From Oscillospiraceae bacterium (GTDB taxonomy: Bacteria > Bacillota > Clostridia > Oscillospirales > Oscillospiraceae): a stretch of DNA of 5,155 bases. The notes beneath the pieces are model-generated. The model saw only the letters and a list, made by a program, of their open reading frames with translations, was not told the DNA's origin and searched no databases. Positions 1 through 5,155 of the stretch are shown here, piece by piece; position 1 is the first letter of the stretch, and every line of letters starts with the position of its first letter. The stretch is from positions 1-5,155 of the forward strand of contig JAAZCZ010000062.1 in NCBI GenBank assembly GCA_012513005.1. The letters run 5' to 3'. A program made the position numbers and the translations under genes.

Positions 1-135
1 CTACCTTTAGGAAGTTACTCCTTTAGCCACAGAGCAGAAAAGTGACTGTTAATATGTGCCATTATTAGGATATATTGAAAGACGCATTGTTTAACAGTTT
101 ATTGCTTTGCAAGACTTTAAAAATTTTGTGCAACA
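1..135. other. Non-coding flank past the truncated AAC(3)-like gene
   Basis: No convincing gene is present. On the minus strand all three frames after the AAC(3)-like stop are interrupted, and none restores the missing C-terminus of that protein. The DNA next to the stop reads, on the minus strand, AGTGTTGCACAAAATTTT (around 138-121), which resembles the outer end of some insertion sequences; this is only an impression, since no transposase is visible. A direct repeat CCTTTAG occurs at 4-10 and 21-27. No clear terminator hairpin was seen. Confidence 0.4.
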
Positions 136-702
136 CTACTGATTTTCACAATTAAATTCATCATGATAAACCACACCTTCAAAAATTTTATCATATCTAT
201 AGCTCACATTCATTTGTCTCTCGACATAATGAAGCTGTGTAGATATTAATTTTTCTAACCCAAAATTTACAATAATACAGTCTTCTTCATCAAGAAAATG
301 AAACAAACTGTTTTCATCAAATGCTGTATTAAAATTTATTTCATTTTCAAAGTTAGATAAATAATTATGAACATCAACCACACTAAAGATTGGGTTACGG
401 GTTCTATATGGTGCAAATTTTTCTTCCGAAAATCTACCCACTTCTGATTTTGAAAATGCTCTATGATAAATTCCAGATTTAGTAAATGAATAAGTGAATG
501 TTGGGACTAATATCGTTTTGGGATTAAATAAATCTTCAAAAACAGTAATGATAGCTTTTGAAAGGATTTCGTACGATGCATTAACCCTTTTTTTGAAATT
601 ACGCAACTTTACATGCAAAAAGATTATTCTTTTTTTGGGTATATTCAATTGCTTAAGCAAATCAAAAACACAGGATTCAACATAATCTCGTTGATAACTC
701 AA
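136..702 (-). CDS. AAC(3)-family N-acetyltransferase, C-terminally truncated
   Basis: This is recognised as the aminoglycoside 3-N-acetyltransferase-like fold (Antibiotic_NAT family), acetyl-CoA-dependent enzymes that acetylate amino groups. In glycan loci such proteins most likely act on amino sugars rather than antibiotics. Numbered from an upstream TTG at 720, the visible family blocks are ILVPTFTYSF (70-79), SEVGRFSE (92-99), RTRNPIFSV (106-114) and the HYVE motif (164-167), whose His/Glu pair lies in the active-site region of the family. I prefer the TTG at 702 (188 residues) because GGAGAGGG lies 8 bases before it; the TTG at 720 has no ribosome site. The protein ends just after the YRYDKIFEGVV block, whereas relatives run to about 260-270 residues, so the C-terminal region is lost and the product is probably inactive. 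It is very AT-rich (about 20% GC at 301-360). Family call is firm; substrate is inference. Confidence 0.75.
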   Translation of the reverse strand: MSYQRDYVESCVFDLLKQLNIPKKRIIFLHVKLRNFKKRVNASYEILSKAIITVFEDLFNPKTILVPTFTYSFTKSGIYHRAFSKSEVGRFSEEKFAPYRTRNPIFSVVDVHNYLSNFENEINFNTAFDENSLFHFLDEEDCIIVNFGLEKLISTQLHYVERQMNVSYRYDKIFEGVVYHDEFNCENQ

Positions 703-742
703 AATATCAACCCTCTCCAAAATTGTATTTTTAAAAATAGTA

Positions 743-901
743 CTACTTAATTAGCGTAAAATCTGAAGATCGTCGTCTACGCCTTTTGCCTTCTGGATCT
801 GAAAAATGTATGGTCTCCCAAACCACTTCATATTCACTAATTTTTCTCAAAGCGACTTTTCTAATAAGCTCTCCATACCGGGTTCCAGTTGAAACAATTT
901 T
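743..901 (-). pseudogene. C-terminal remnant of an unidentified protein
   Basis: A 52-codon open stretch follows a TAA at 902-904 and ends with TAG at 743-745. It has no start codon near its beginning (the first residues are K-I-V-S-T-G-T-R-Y-G), but its composition is protein-like: an amphipathic ELIRKVALRKISEYEVVWE segment, then DPEGK and a run of five arginines near the end. The same frame continues upstream through TAA (902-904) and TGA (956-958) to an ATG at 991-989 that overlaps the pseI stop as ATGA. It may therefore be an 80-codon gene killed by two nonsense changes, or just the tail of a larger lost gene. I do not recognise the family. Chance open frame remains possible. Confidence 0.35.
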
Positions 902-987
902 TTAATTTTCCTTCGTCTCATGTCTCAACAGAACATCCCCCGTGTACCAAAAATATCAAGGCGATATCCAACAATCTAACAGCTCAA
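902..987. other. Degraded spacer downstream of pseI
   Basis: All minus-strand frames carry stops here. No intrinsic terminator with a strong stem and U-tract could be made out after pseI, so transcription may run on toward the AAC(3)-like gene. GC content falls sharply from pseI into this spacer. Confidence 0.4.
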
Positions 988-2049
988 TCATTTCATAAGC
1001 AGCTCCCAGCTTACGGGAGTTCCCTTTTCAGCATCCTTTTTTATTTTTTTCCCTATCAGCAAATCGTAATATTCCGGTGGCAAACCATAGCCGGGGCGAA
1101 CTATGCGCAAATTATTTTGATTAAATACATCACCGGCCTGCATATCCGCAGCCACATAAAGGGAACGGCGAAACTTGAGGGATTTTTCCTCTTTATCAGT
1201 GGGACCGTATCTTACATTTCCTAAAGCCTTCCAAGCACGCTCGCTTTCCTTAACCAGGGCTTTCATTTCCTCCGGTTCCAAGGAAAAAGCAGCATCCACT
1301 CCCCCCTCAGTCCTCGAAAGTGTAAAGTGCTTTTCAATAACAGTAGCACCCAGTGCAACTGAGGCCAGAGCCACCCCGATTCCCGGCGTATGATCAGAAA
1401 GCCCCACCTGGCAGCCGAAAAGCTCCCGCATGTGAGGAATGGTTAAAAGGTTCGAATCCTGCGGATCAGCCGGATAAGTGCTGGTACATTTCAGCAGTAT
1501 CAGCTCCCGGCATCCCGCCTCCCTAGCTGTTCGCACCGCCTGATCGAGCTCCGCCAGAGCAGCCATGCCCGTGGAGATAATAAGAGGTTTCCCCGTTGCT
1601 GCTGCTTTGCGAATCAGCGGTAAATGTACATTCTCAAAAGAAGCAATCTTGTAACAGGGAGCCCCCAGCTTCTCTAGAAAGTCTACTGCCGTTTCATCGA
1701 AAGGAGTGCTGAAACAAATTAATCCCAGCTCCCGGCAGCGTTCAAAAATTGGCCTGTGCCACTCCCAGGGGGTATAAGCCTTTTGATACAACGCATAGAG
1801 ATAATTGCCTTTCCACAGATTCCCCGGGTCATCAATAAAAAAATCCTCTTTCTCCACATCAAGAGTAATCGTATCTGCCGTATAAGTCTGTAGTTTGACG
1901 GCATGGACACCGCATTCTGCCGCTACCTCCACTATCCGCAGGGCACGCTCCAGGGACTGATTATGATTGCCCGACATTTCAGCAATGATAAATGGGGGAA
2001 ATTTAGCGCCTATTTCTTTCTTCTTAATATTTATAATTGAATCAGCCAT
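988..2049 (-). CDS. pseI: Pseudaminic acid synthase (NeuB family)
   Basis: PseI condenses 2,4-diacetamido-2,4,6-trideoxy-L-altrose with phosphoenolpyruvate to form pseudaminic acid in the cytoplasm. The 353-residue protein has the full family layout: a TIM barrel (about 15-285) and a C-terminal antifreeze-like SAF domain (about 290-350). Visible motifs are AEMSGNHN (23-30), KLQTYTADT (52-60), LWKGNYLYALY (78-88), the TPWEWH block (93-98), FSTPFD (113-118), YKIASFE (133-139), STGMA (159-163), and the metal-binding histidines in LSDHT (H220) and EKHF (H241). AEMSGNHN and LW-G-LY-LY point to PseI rather than NeuB or LegI. ATG 2049 is preferred, with GGTG six bases before it; an in-frame GTG at 2058 adds three residues. 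It starts 17 bases after the HAD gene. It is strikingly GC-richer than its neighbours (70% at 1501-1560), suggesting separate ancestry. Intact and probably functional; a related nonulosonate product cannot be excluded. Confidence 0.93.
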   Translation of the reverse strand: MADSIINIKKKEIGAKFPPFIIAEMSGNHNQSLERALRIVEVAAECGVHAVKLQTYTADTITLDVEKEDFFIDDPGNLWKGNYLYALYQKAYTPWEWHRPIFERCRELGLICFSTPFDETAVDFLEKLGAPCYKIASFENVHLPLIRKAAATGKPLIISTGMAALAELDQAVRTAREAGCRELILLKCTSTYPADPQDSNLLTIPHMRELFGCQVGLSDHTPGIGVALASVALGATVIEKHFTLSRTEGGVDAAFSLEPEEMKALVKESERAWKALGNVRYGPTDKEEKSLKFRRSLYVAADMQAGDVFNQNNLRIVRPGYGLPPEYYDLLIGKKIKKDAEKGTPVSWELLMK

Positions 2050-2066
2050 TCTCCACACCGATCTTA

Positions 2067-2774
2067 TTAATTTTGCTTGTCCAAATGAAGACGATCTAGT
2101 ATTTCAAAAATTTCTTGCAACTCATGAATAACATGTTTTGCCTTGAATGCTTCGTTTATCTTTTCACCTTCTTGAACCATAATGTCTGCATGCTTTACTT
2201 GTATAGTATGCATGTTAATTGCGTTAGCACCGGCAAAATCTTTTGTTATGTCATTCCCCACATATACGGCCTCAACTGGCTTGATATTTAAATAATCAAG
2301 GGCAATTTTATAAGGTATTGGTGATGGTTTCCAATAATGCCTGCCAATTTCATCGGTGCAAATAACTACGTCTAACAATTTTTCAAGCTTAAGGGCTTCT
2401 ATTTTGCGCCTTTGCACCGAAGCCATACCATCCGTGATAATCCCTATAGAAAATCCCTTATGCTTCAAGTTTTGTAAAATGGACACAACGTTTGGATAAA
2501 GTTTTATCTCAGGAACGTGGGTGCGATAGATATAGATGAGCAAAGGGATATAATGGTCAATACTCAGGTCAAGATCCCTGAGTAAATAATCAAAAGTTTT
2601 ACCCCGCCCATAGCTTTGCAAATATAACAGTAATTTGTCAAATAAATACTGCTCATTACAATCTAAATGCTGACAATGCTGACAAAGATAAGCTGCCACG
2701 GCTTTAAAGCCACTTTTTACAAAGGTTATTTCCGGATACAATGTGTCATCTAAATCAAATAATATTGCTTTCAT
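2067..2774 (-). CDS. HAD-superfamily hydrolase (probable sugar phosphatase)
   Basis: This 235-residue HAD hydrolase has all four catalytic motifs: FDLDDT (nucleophile D7 and acid D9), IITDG (T114), the lysine in WKPSP (K149) and VGNDITKDF (D175, D179). A helical cap sits between motifs I and II (about 15-90), as in subfamily I. The expected reaction is hydrolysis of a small phosphate ester; in this locus a phosphorylated sugar or nonulosonate intermediate is plausible but unproven. The frame is open upstream to 2825, but ATG 2774 is the right start: family proteins begin just before FDLDDT, and GGGTGA lies 7 bases upstream. That ribosome site contains the TGA stop of the ATP-grasp gene, so the two are probably translationally coupled. 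It is AT-rich (30% at 2101-2160). Classical Pse synthesis needs no HAD phosphatase (Neu and Leg routes may), which makes its role here open. Confidence 0.85.
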   Translation of the reverse strand: MKAILFDLDDTLYPEITFVKSGFKAVAAYLCQHCQHLDCNEQYLFDKLLLYLQSYGRGKTFDYLLRDLDLSIDHYIPLLIYIYRTHVPEIKLYPNVVSILQNLKHKGFSIGIITDGMASVQRRKIEALKLEKLLDVVICTDEIGRHYWKPSPIPYKIALDYLNIKPVEAVYVGNDITKDFAGANAINMHTIQVKHADIMVQEGEKINEAFKAKHVIHELQEIFEILDRLHLDKQN

Positions 2775-2781
2775 GAGTTTT

Positions 2782-2787
2782 TCACCC
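2782..2787 (-). promoter_or_regulatory. Ribosome binding site over the ATP-grasp stop codon
   Basis: GGGTGA on the minus strand combines a Shine-Dalgarno-like core with the TGA stop of the ATP-grasp gene and lies 7 bases before the HAD start at 2774. It decides the HAD start and suggests termination-reinitiation coupling of the two genes. Confidence 0.55.
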
Positions 2788-3798
2788 AAACGAAGGTAAT
2801 TGAAAATAAATGTCATAAGGTACACGAACCTGACGAACTTGACCTTCTATCCTTTCAAAGGGGTAGTCTCTTACCTCAGCTCCTATTGCCTCAAGCAAGC
2901 TCCAATACAGGCTGTCCAAACCTGCTGTAATAGATATTGTTGATGCCCCTCCAAACCTTGGGTTACATTCAATAATCCGGACATTATTTGCCCTATCCAG
3001 TAAAGCCTGCAAAACCACATGGCTGCATAATTTTAAATGTTCAAGAACCCTTATTGCTTCAGCTTGAATTTTTGGATCAAAAAATGTGGTAGTTACTTGC
3101 GATTCACCATTAACAATAAGATCGCGAGTTCTCATCACCAGACCTTTTACAACATGATTGCTATACATCCACGCATCTATGCTGATCTCTTTCCCTTTGA
3201 CGAAGGGCTGGTAAATTGGATCTTCCAATAATTTGCCGTGTTGCAAGGCTTCATCCCTGGAACAATTTAGCTTTATTTTATGAGAACCCGCACCGTATCG
3301 CTCTTTTACGACGAACGAATCTGCGTCCAGGTTATCGGGATGCTGTGCAGATGGTATAAAGGGCAGGTTCCTTTCTTGTCCGAACTTAGAAAAAGCAAGT
3401 TTATCTAAACAAGTATTAATGCTTTCAAAAGGTGAAACCAAAACGCTAATTCCATGTTCCGCAAACAAAGGCTTATTTTTAGCCCAAAAGAGCAATTCCC
3501 CGTCTCGCGAAGGATAGATAACGCTGATATCAAATTTTTTACAGCCTTCTATTAATGCATCTAATTCTGAATCTATAGTCCGCGGCATACACCAAAATTC
3601 ATCAGCAACAAACTTACTCAATGCATTCTTATCTATATCGCCGGCAACAATGTTGCTGTTTGGATTAATCTTTTTCGCAGCTTTCTTCATTGCCTCGACC
3701 AAGGGAACTTTTCGAGAAGCACTTGTTATAAGTATATTTCTTAACGTTTTTTCAGGGCGTTTACCATATGTTCTAAAAACATTGCGTTTTGGCACCAC
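2782..3798 (-). CDS. CarB-like ATP-grasp ligase
   Basis: ATP-grasp enzymes activate a carboxylate as acyl phosphate and join it to an amine or other nucleophile. The 338-residue protein has a Rossmann-like pre-ATP domain (ILITSASRKVPLVEA, 22-36; VAGDID, 51-56; IYPSRDGE, 94-101), a central ATP-binding part with the glycine loop FVVKERYGAGS (162-172) and hinge QPFVKGKEISIDAW (197-210), and the metal-binding IIECNPRFGGAS (275-286, with E277 and N279). This resembles the stand-alone carbamoyl-phosphate-synthase-like ligases of polysaccharide loci. The GTG at 3798 is supported by GAGGG 7 bases upstream; the first 19 residues extend beyond the usual family start near L-R-N-I-L-I-T, and a second GTG at 3795 is an alternative. 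It lies 27 bases after the GNAT gene and 7 bases before the HAD gene. The substrate is unknown; a nonulosonic acid carboxylate or an amino-acid donor fits the context, by inference only. Confidence 0.85.
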   Translation of the reverse strand: MVPKRNVFRTYGKRPEKTLRNILITSASRKVPLVEAMKKAAKKINPNSNIVAGDIDKNALSKFVADEFWCMPRTIDSELDALIEGCKKFDISVIYPSRDGELLFWAKNKPLFAEHGISVLVSPFESINTCLDKLAFSKFGQERNLPFIPSAQHPDNLDADSFVVKERYGAGSHKIKLNCSRDEALQHGKLLEDPIYQPFVKGKEISIDAWMYSNHVVKGLVMRTRDLIVNGESQVTTTFFDPKIQAEAIRVLEHLKLCSHVVLQALLDRANNVRIIECNPRFGGASTISITAGLDSLYWSLLEAIGAEVRDYPFERIEGQVRQVRVPYDIYFQLPSFG

Positions 3799-3805
3799 TC
3801 AATAA

Positions 3806-3810
3806 CCCTC
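3806..3810 (-). promoter_or_regulatory. Ribosome binding site of the ATP-grasp gene
   Basis: Minus-strand GAGGG with a 7-base spacer to GTG 3798. It favours this non-ATG start despite the slightly long N-terminus it gives. Confidence 0.5.
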
Positions 3811-3825
3811 AATCCTTATCTTTAA

Positions 3826-4416
3826 TTAATCTGATGAAAGACAACCATGTATCAACGAGTCTTGAATTTTACCATTTTTTATTACATGCTTTCTTAGTAT
3901 GCCTTCACGGACAAAGCCTGCGTTCTCGAGTATAGAGATAGTTATTAGGCGGCTCTCATAAGTCTCAGTATAAATACGCTGAAAACCGAGTTCTAAAAAA
4001 GCGAGTTTTTTAATTAATTGTAAAAAAATAGTGAAATACTTGGAGTAAATATTTGTATTAACGGTGTAATCCGGCCTTAGTAAAAAAGACACTTCAGCTC
4101 GCTTGTGCTCCCAAGCTATATGCACTAAACCCCCATAACCGATTAAAATATTGTCTTCCAGAATAGAAAGCAGTATATTTTTAGGGTATTTTTCTTTCAT
4201 ATCAGGCCAGATATGGTTATTAAAGTATTCTACCTGCTGTTTTTCTGTTATTGGTTCGGATTGTCTCAGCACATCTATTTGAGCATTCCGCCACTGCCTG
4301 ATAAGCTCAATATGGTCAGATTGTATGGGCATAAGAGTTAAGCCATCTTGTGAAATAAATTGTGTTTGCATACAGCGATAATAGTGCTTTAAACCATCTT
4401 TGCTTTTGCTCTTCAT
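3826..4416 (-). CDS. GNAT-family N-acetyltransferase (RimJ/RimL-like)
   Basis: This 196-residue protein belongs to the GNAT fold, which transfers acetyl from acetyl-CoA to an amine. The typical blocks are present: an N-terminal LTLMPIQSDHIELIRQWRN segment (26-44), the central strand pair ILLSILEDNILIGYGGLVHI (81-100), AEVSFLLRP (107-115) and the C-terminal RIYTETY...SILENAGFVREG region (147-172). The acetyl-CoA loop (about 115-125) lacks an obvious Q/R-x-x-G-x-G/A signature. In Pse operons the GNAT member PseH acetylates the 4-amino group of the UDP-sugar, and this protein could fill that role, but the similarity I can see is to the broad family only. The frame is open to a GTG at 4425, but ATG 4416 is preferred: AGAGGTG lies 6 bases before it. 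An internal ATG at 4371, nearer the conserved start, lacks a ribosome site. Confidence 0.8.
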   Translation of the reverse strand: MKSKSKDGLKHYYRCMQTQFISQDGLTLMPIQSDHIELIRQWRNAQIDVLRQSEPITEKQQVEYFNNHIWPDMKEKYPKNILLSILEDNILIGYGGLVHIAWEHKRAEVSFLLRPDYTVNTNIYSKYFTIFLQLIKKLAFLELGFQRIYTETYESRLITISILENAGFVREGILRKHVIKNGKIQDSLIHGCLSSD

Positions 4417-4422
4417 AACTGA

Positions 4423-4429
4423 CACCTCT
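4423..4429 (-). promoter_or_regulatory. Ribosome binding site of the GNAT gene
   Basis: Minus-strand AGAGGTG, 6 bases before ATG 4416. It overlaps the alternative GTG at 4425, which argues that GTG is not the start. Confidence 0.55.
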
Positions 4430-4450
4430 GTTCAAGCAAAAAAATTCTTC

Positions 4451-4465
4451 ATTATACGATATCGT
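4451..4465 (-). promoter_or_regulatory. Possible promoter -10 with adjoining palindrome
   Basis: A perfect TATAAT reads on the minus strand at 4456-4451, about 35 bases before the GNAT start and in the only sizeable gap of the cluster. Immediately upstream lies the perfect 10-base palindrome ACGATATCGT (4456-4465), where an operator would fall between -10 and -35. No good -35 hexamer is visible at 16-18 bases (GATGTA at 17), so a standard promoter is doubtful without an activator. AT-richness makes chance TATAAT likely. Confidence 0.3.
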
Positions 4466-4539
4466 TTACTATTTACATCATAAGGAGCTTTTTTAATATG
4501 TCCTCTTACGTTGGAACGCATCTGCACAAAAACAAATAT

Positions 4540-5031
4540 TCATTTTAGATCACTGGTAGATGTGTCGTTATATGTCTTCTGAACCACATGCCGATTAATT
4601 GCTGCCAGCTCCGGTTTTTCATGAAAAAGTTTCAGCACATCTGCAAAGAAAAAATTATGTTTTCCATTATAAAGGCTATCGTATATTGTTTGTATTAACA
4701 GATAATCATCAGCAGTGTCTAGTGTCCAGCGTAAGCTGGAATAATCAACATCATTCTTATAATAGTAAATAGCTTCTTTATAATTTTCATAAATCCAGGG
4801 AGTAACATGTTCCCTCTGGTAAGCCCTCGTTGCTTTGTAAAAAGCTTCTTTTAACACACTATAGGAAAATACCTCTATATCAAGCCCCCGGGGGTAGGTC
4901 CTTTCATTCATGCCAGGCCCTGCATTGGTAACAAGGGCATATTGACCCCGGCATTGTAAGTAAAAATGGATTATTTCATCACATATAAAAGGATTAATAA
5001 GGGGACAGTCCGAAGTCGGCTTGACCCCCTG
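4540..5031 (-). pseudogene. SpsF-family cytidylyltransferase, N-terminus missing
   Basis: The family (spore coat polysaccharide SpsF, cytidylyltransferase-like) activates sugars or nonulosonic acids with a nucleotide. The frame is open from a TGA at 5032-5034 and encodes 163 residues; the only in-frame ATG is internal (4911) and would cut into conserved sequence. Numbering from 5031, the visible blocks are TSDCPLINP (6-14), TYPRGLDIEVF (45-55), REHVTPWIYEN (73-83) and LRWTLDTADDY (100-110). TSDCPLI normally sits about 100 residues into a protein of about 240-250, so roughly the first 95 residues, including the nucleotide-binding G-S-x-R-x-P-G-K region, are absent, and they are not found in any frame up to 5155. 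The break coincides with a repeat-like hairpin sequence. The product is almost surely inactive. It precedes the GNAT gene by 123 bases and was probably the preceding operon member. Confidence 0.8.
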
Positions 5032-5035
5032 TCAT
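5001..5035. repeat. GGGGACAG-type hairpin repeat at the gene break
   Basis: The plus strand begins GGGGACAG at 5001 and reads CCCCCTGTC at 5025-5033, with GACAG/CTGTC as outer inverted arms and CCGA-AG-TCGG (5011-5020) as an inner stem. Similar GGGGACAG-bounded palindromes occur as dispersed repeats in Firmicutes, sometimes with IS200-like transposases; that link is recalled, not shown here. It overlaps the codons for TSDCP of the broken cytidylyltransferase, so part of it may simply be gene sequence. Confidence 0.4.
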
Positions 5036-5155
5036 TGGAGATTATACACTTAAAACATTACCTTTACTAAAAATTACTCTGTTTTCGAGCAGCCGCCCTT
5101 GACATGGGGCCCCTGGTGTCCATGTTTCATAGGGCCAGCCAGGGCCAGCTGCAGC
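5035..5155. other. Edge region with abrupt GC-rich block
   Basis: From 5041 to about 5085 the DNA is AT-rich; from about 5089 it becomes strongly GC-rich up to the edge. The GC-rich part holds an inverted repeat ACATGG/CCATGT (5102-5107 and 5120-5125, 12-base loop, with GGGGCCCC inside at 5106-5113) and a tandem AGGGCCAGC with a 10-base period (5131-5139, 5141-5149). A minus-strand frame is open from the edge to a TAA near 5044, about 37 codons, with no family I recognise and no similarity to the missing cytidylyltransferase N-terminus. It is probably the end of a mobile or repeated element. Confidence 0.35.

Noticed and set aside
494..685. Plus-strand 63-codon open frame
   Set aside because: Antisense to the AAC(3)-like gene, with no family resemblance.
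136..702. Antibiotic resistance gene
   Set aside because: The family name suggests aminoglycoside resistance, but the glycan-locus context, divergent sequence and truncation argue for a former sugar-modifying enzyme.
889..1224. Plus-strand 111-codon open frame
   Set aside because: It lies mostly opposite the 3' end of pseI; its low-complexity, Phe/Ser-rich translation resembles no family and is a shadow of the real gene.
1175..1393. Plus-strand 72-codon open frame
   Set aside because: Entirely antisense to conserved pseI sequence, including the DHT and EKHF codons.
1719..1910. Minus-strand 63-codon open frame inside pseI
   Set aside because: Out-of-frame shadow of the well-conserved pseI coding sequence.
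2775..2825. Upstream extension of the HAD protein by 17 residues
   Set aside because: It overlaps the ATP-grasp gene, has no ribosome site, and the ATG at 2774 just before FDLDDT fits the family and has one.
3037..3231. Plus-strand 64-codon open frame
   Set aside because: Antisense to the catalytic part of the ATP-grasp gene.
4482..4548. Plus-strand AAGGAG followed 10 bases later by ATG and a 16-codon frame (M-S-S-Y-V-G-T-H...)
   Set aside because: The ribosome-site match is tempting, but the spacing is long, the peptide is tiny and its end overlaps the cytidylyltransferase remnant; chance is the simpler reading.
1..5155. CRISPR array, tRNA or rRNA genes
   Set aside because: No regularly spaced repeats, cloverleaf or conserved rRNA segments were seen on either strand.

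Overview
The window looks like part of a surface- or flagellar-glycan locus from a bacterium, most likely a Firmicute. The evidence is purine-rich Shine-Dalgarno sites, GTG and TTG starts, mostly AT-rich genes, and a cytidylyltransferase of the SpsF type common in spore- and flagellum-forming Firmicutes. Species cannot be decided from the sequence. All convincing genes lie on the minus strand, so the operon reads from high to low coordinates.

In transcription order: (1) 5155-5032, a non-coding or unrelated edge with an abrupt GC-rich block and a hairpin-rich GGGGACAG-type repeat; (2) 5031-4540, the C-terminal two thirds of an SpsF-family cytidylyltransferase whose nucleotide-binding N-terminus is missing; (3) a 123-bp spacer with a possible promoter and palindrome; (4) a GNAT acetyltransferase; (5) a CarB-like ATP-grasp ligase; (6) a HAD phosphatase coupled to it; (7) pseI, pseudaminic acid synthase; (8) 988-743, a degraded stretch with a C-terminal protein remnant; (9) an AAC(3)-family N-acetyltransferase that stops about 70-80 residues early, followed by non-coding DNA to the window edge.

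PseI would condense a 6-deoxy-2,4-diacetamido hexose with phosphoenolpyruvate to give pseudaminic acid or a close relative. SpsF-type enzymes are nucleotidyltransferases usually found beside such synthases. GNAT and AAC(3) proteins in glycan loci generally acylate sugar amines. The ATP-grasp/HAD pair is not part of the classical PseB-C-H-G-I-F route and is the most interesting part: it suggests a further decoration, such as an amide-linked group, of the nonulosonic acid. PseB, PseC, PseG and a NeuA-type PseF are not in the window.

The locus is a mosaic. Sampled 60-base stretches have about 70% GC in pseI (1501-1560), 30% in the HAD gene (2101-2160) and 20% in the AAC(3)-like gene (301-360). 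Both outer genes are broken, at opposite ends of their proteins. This fits a horizontally shuffled and partly decaying glycan cassette.
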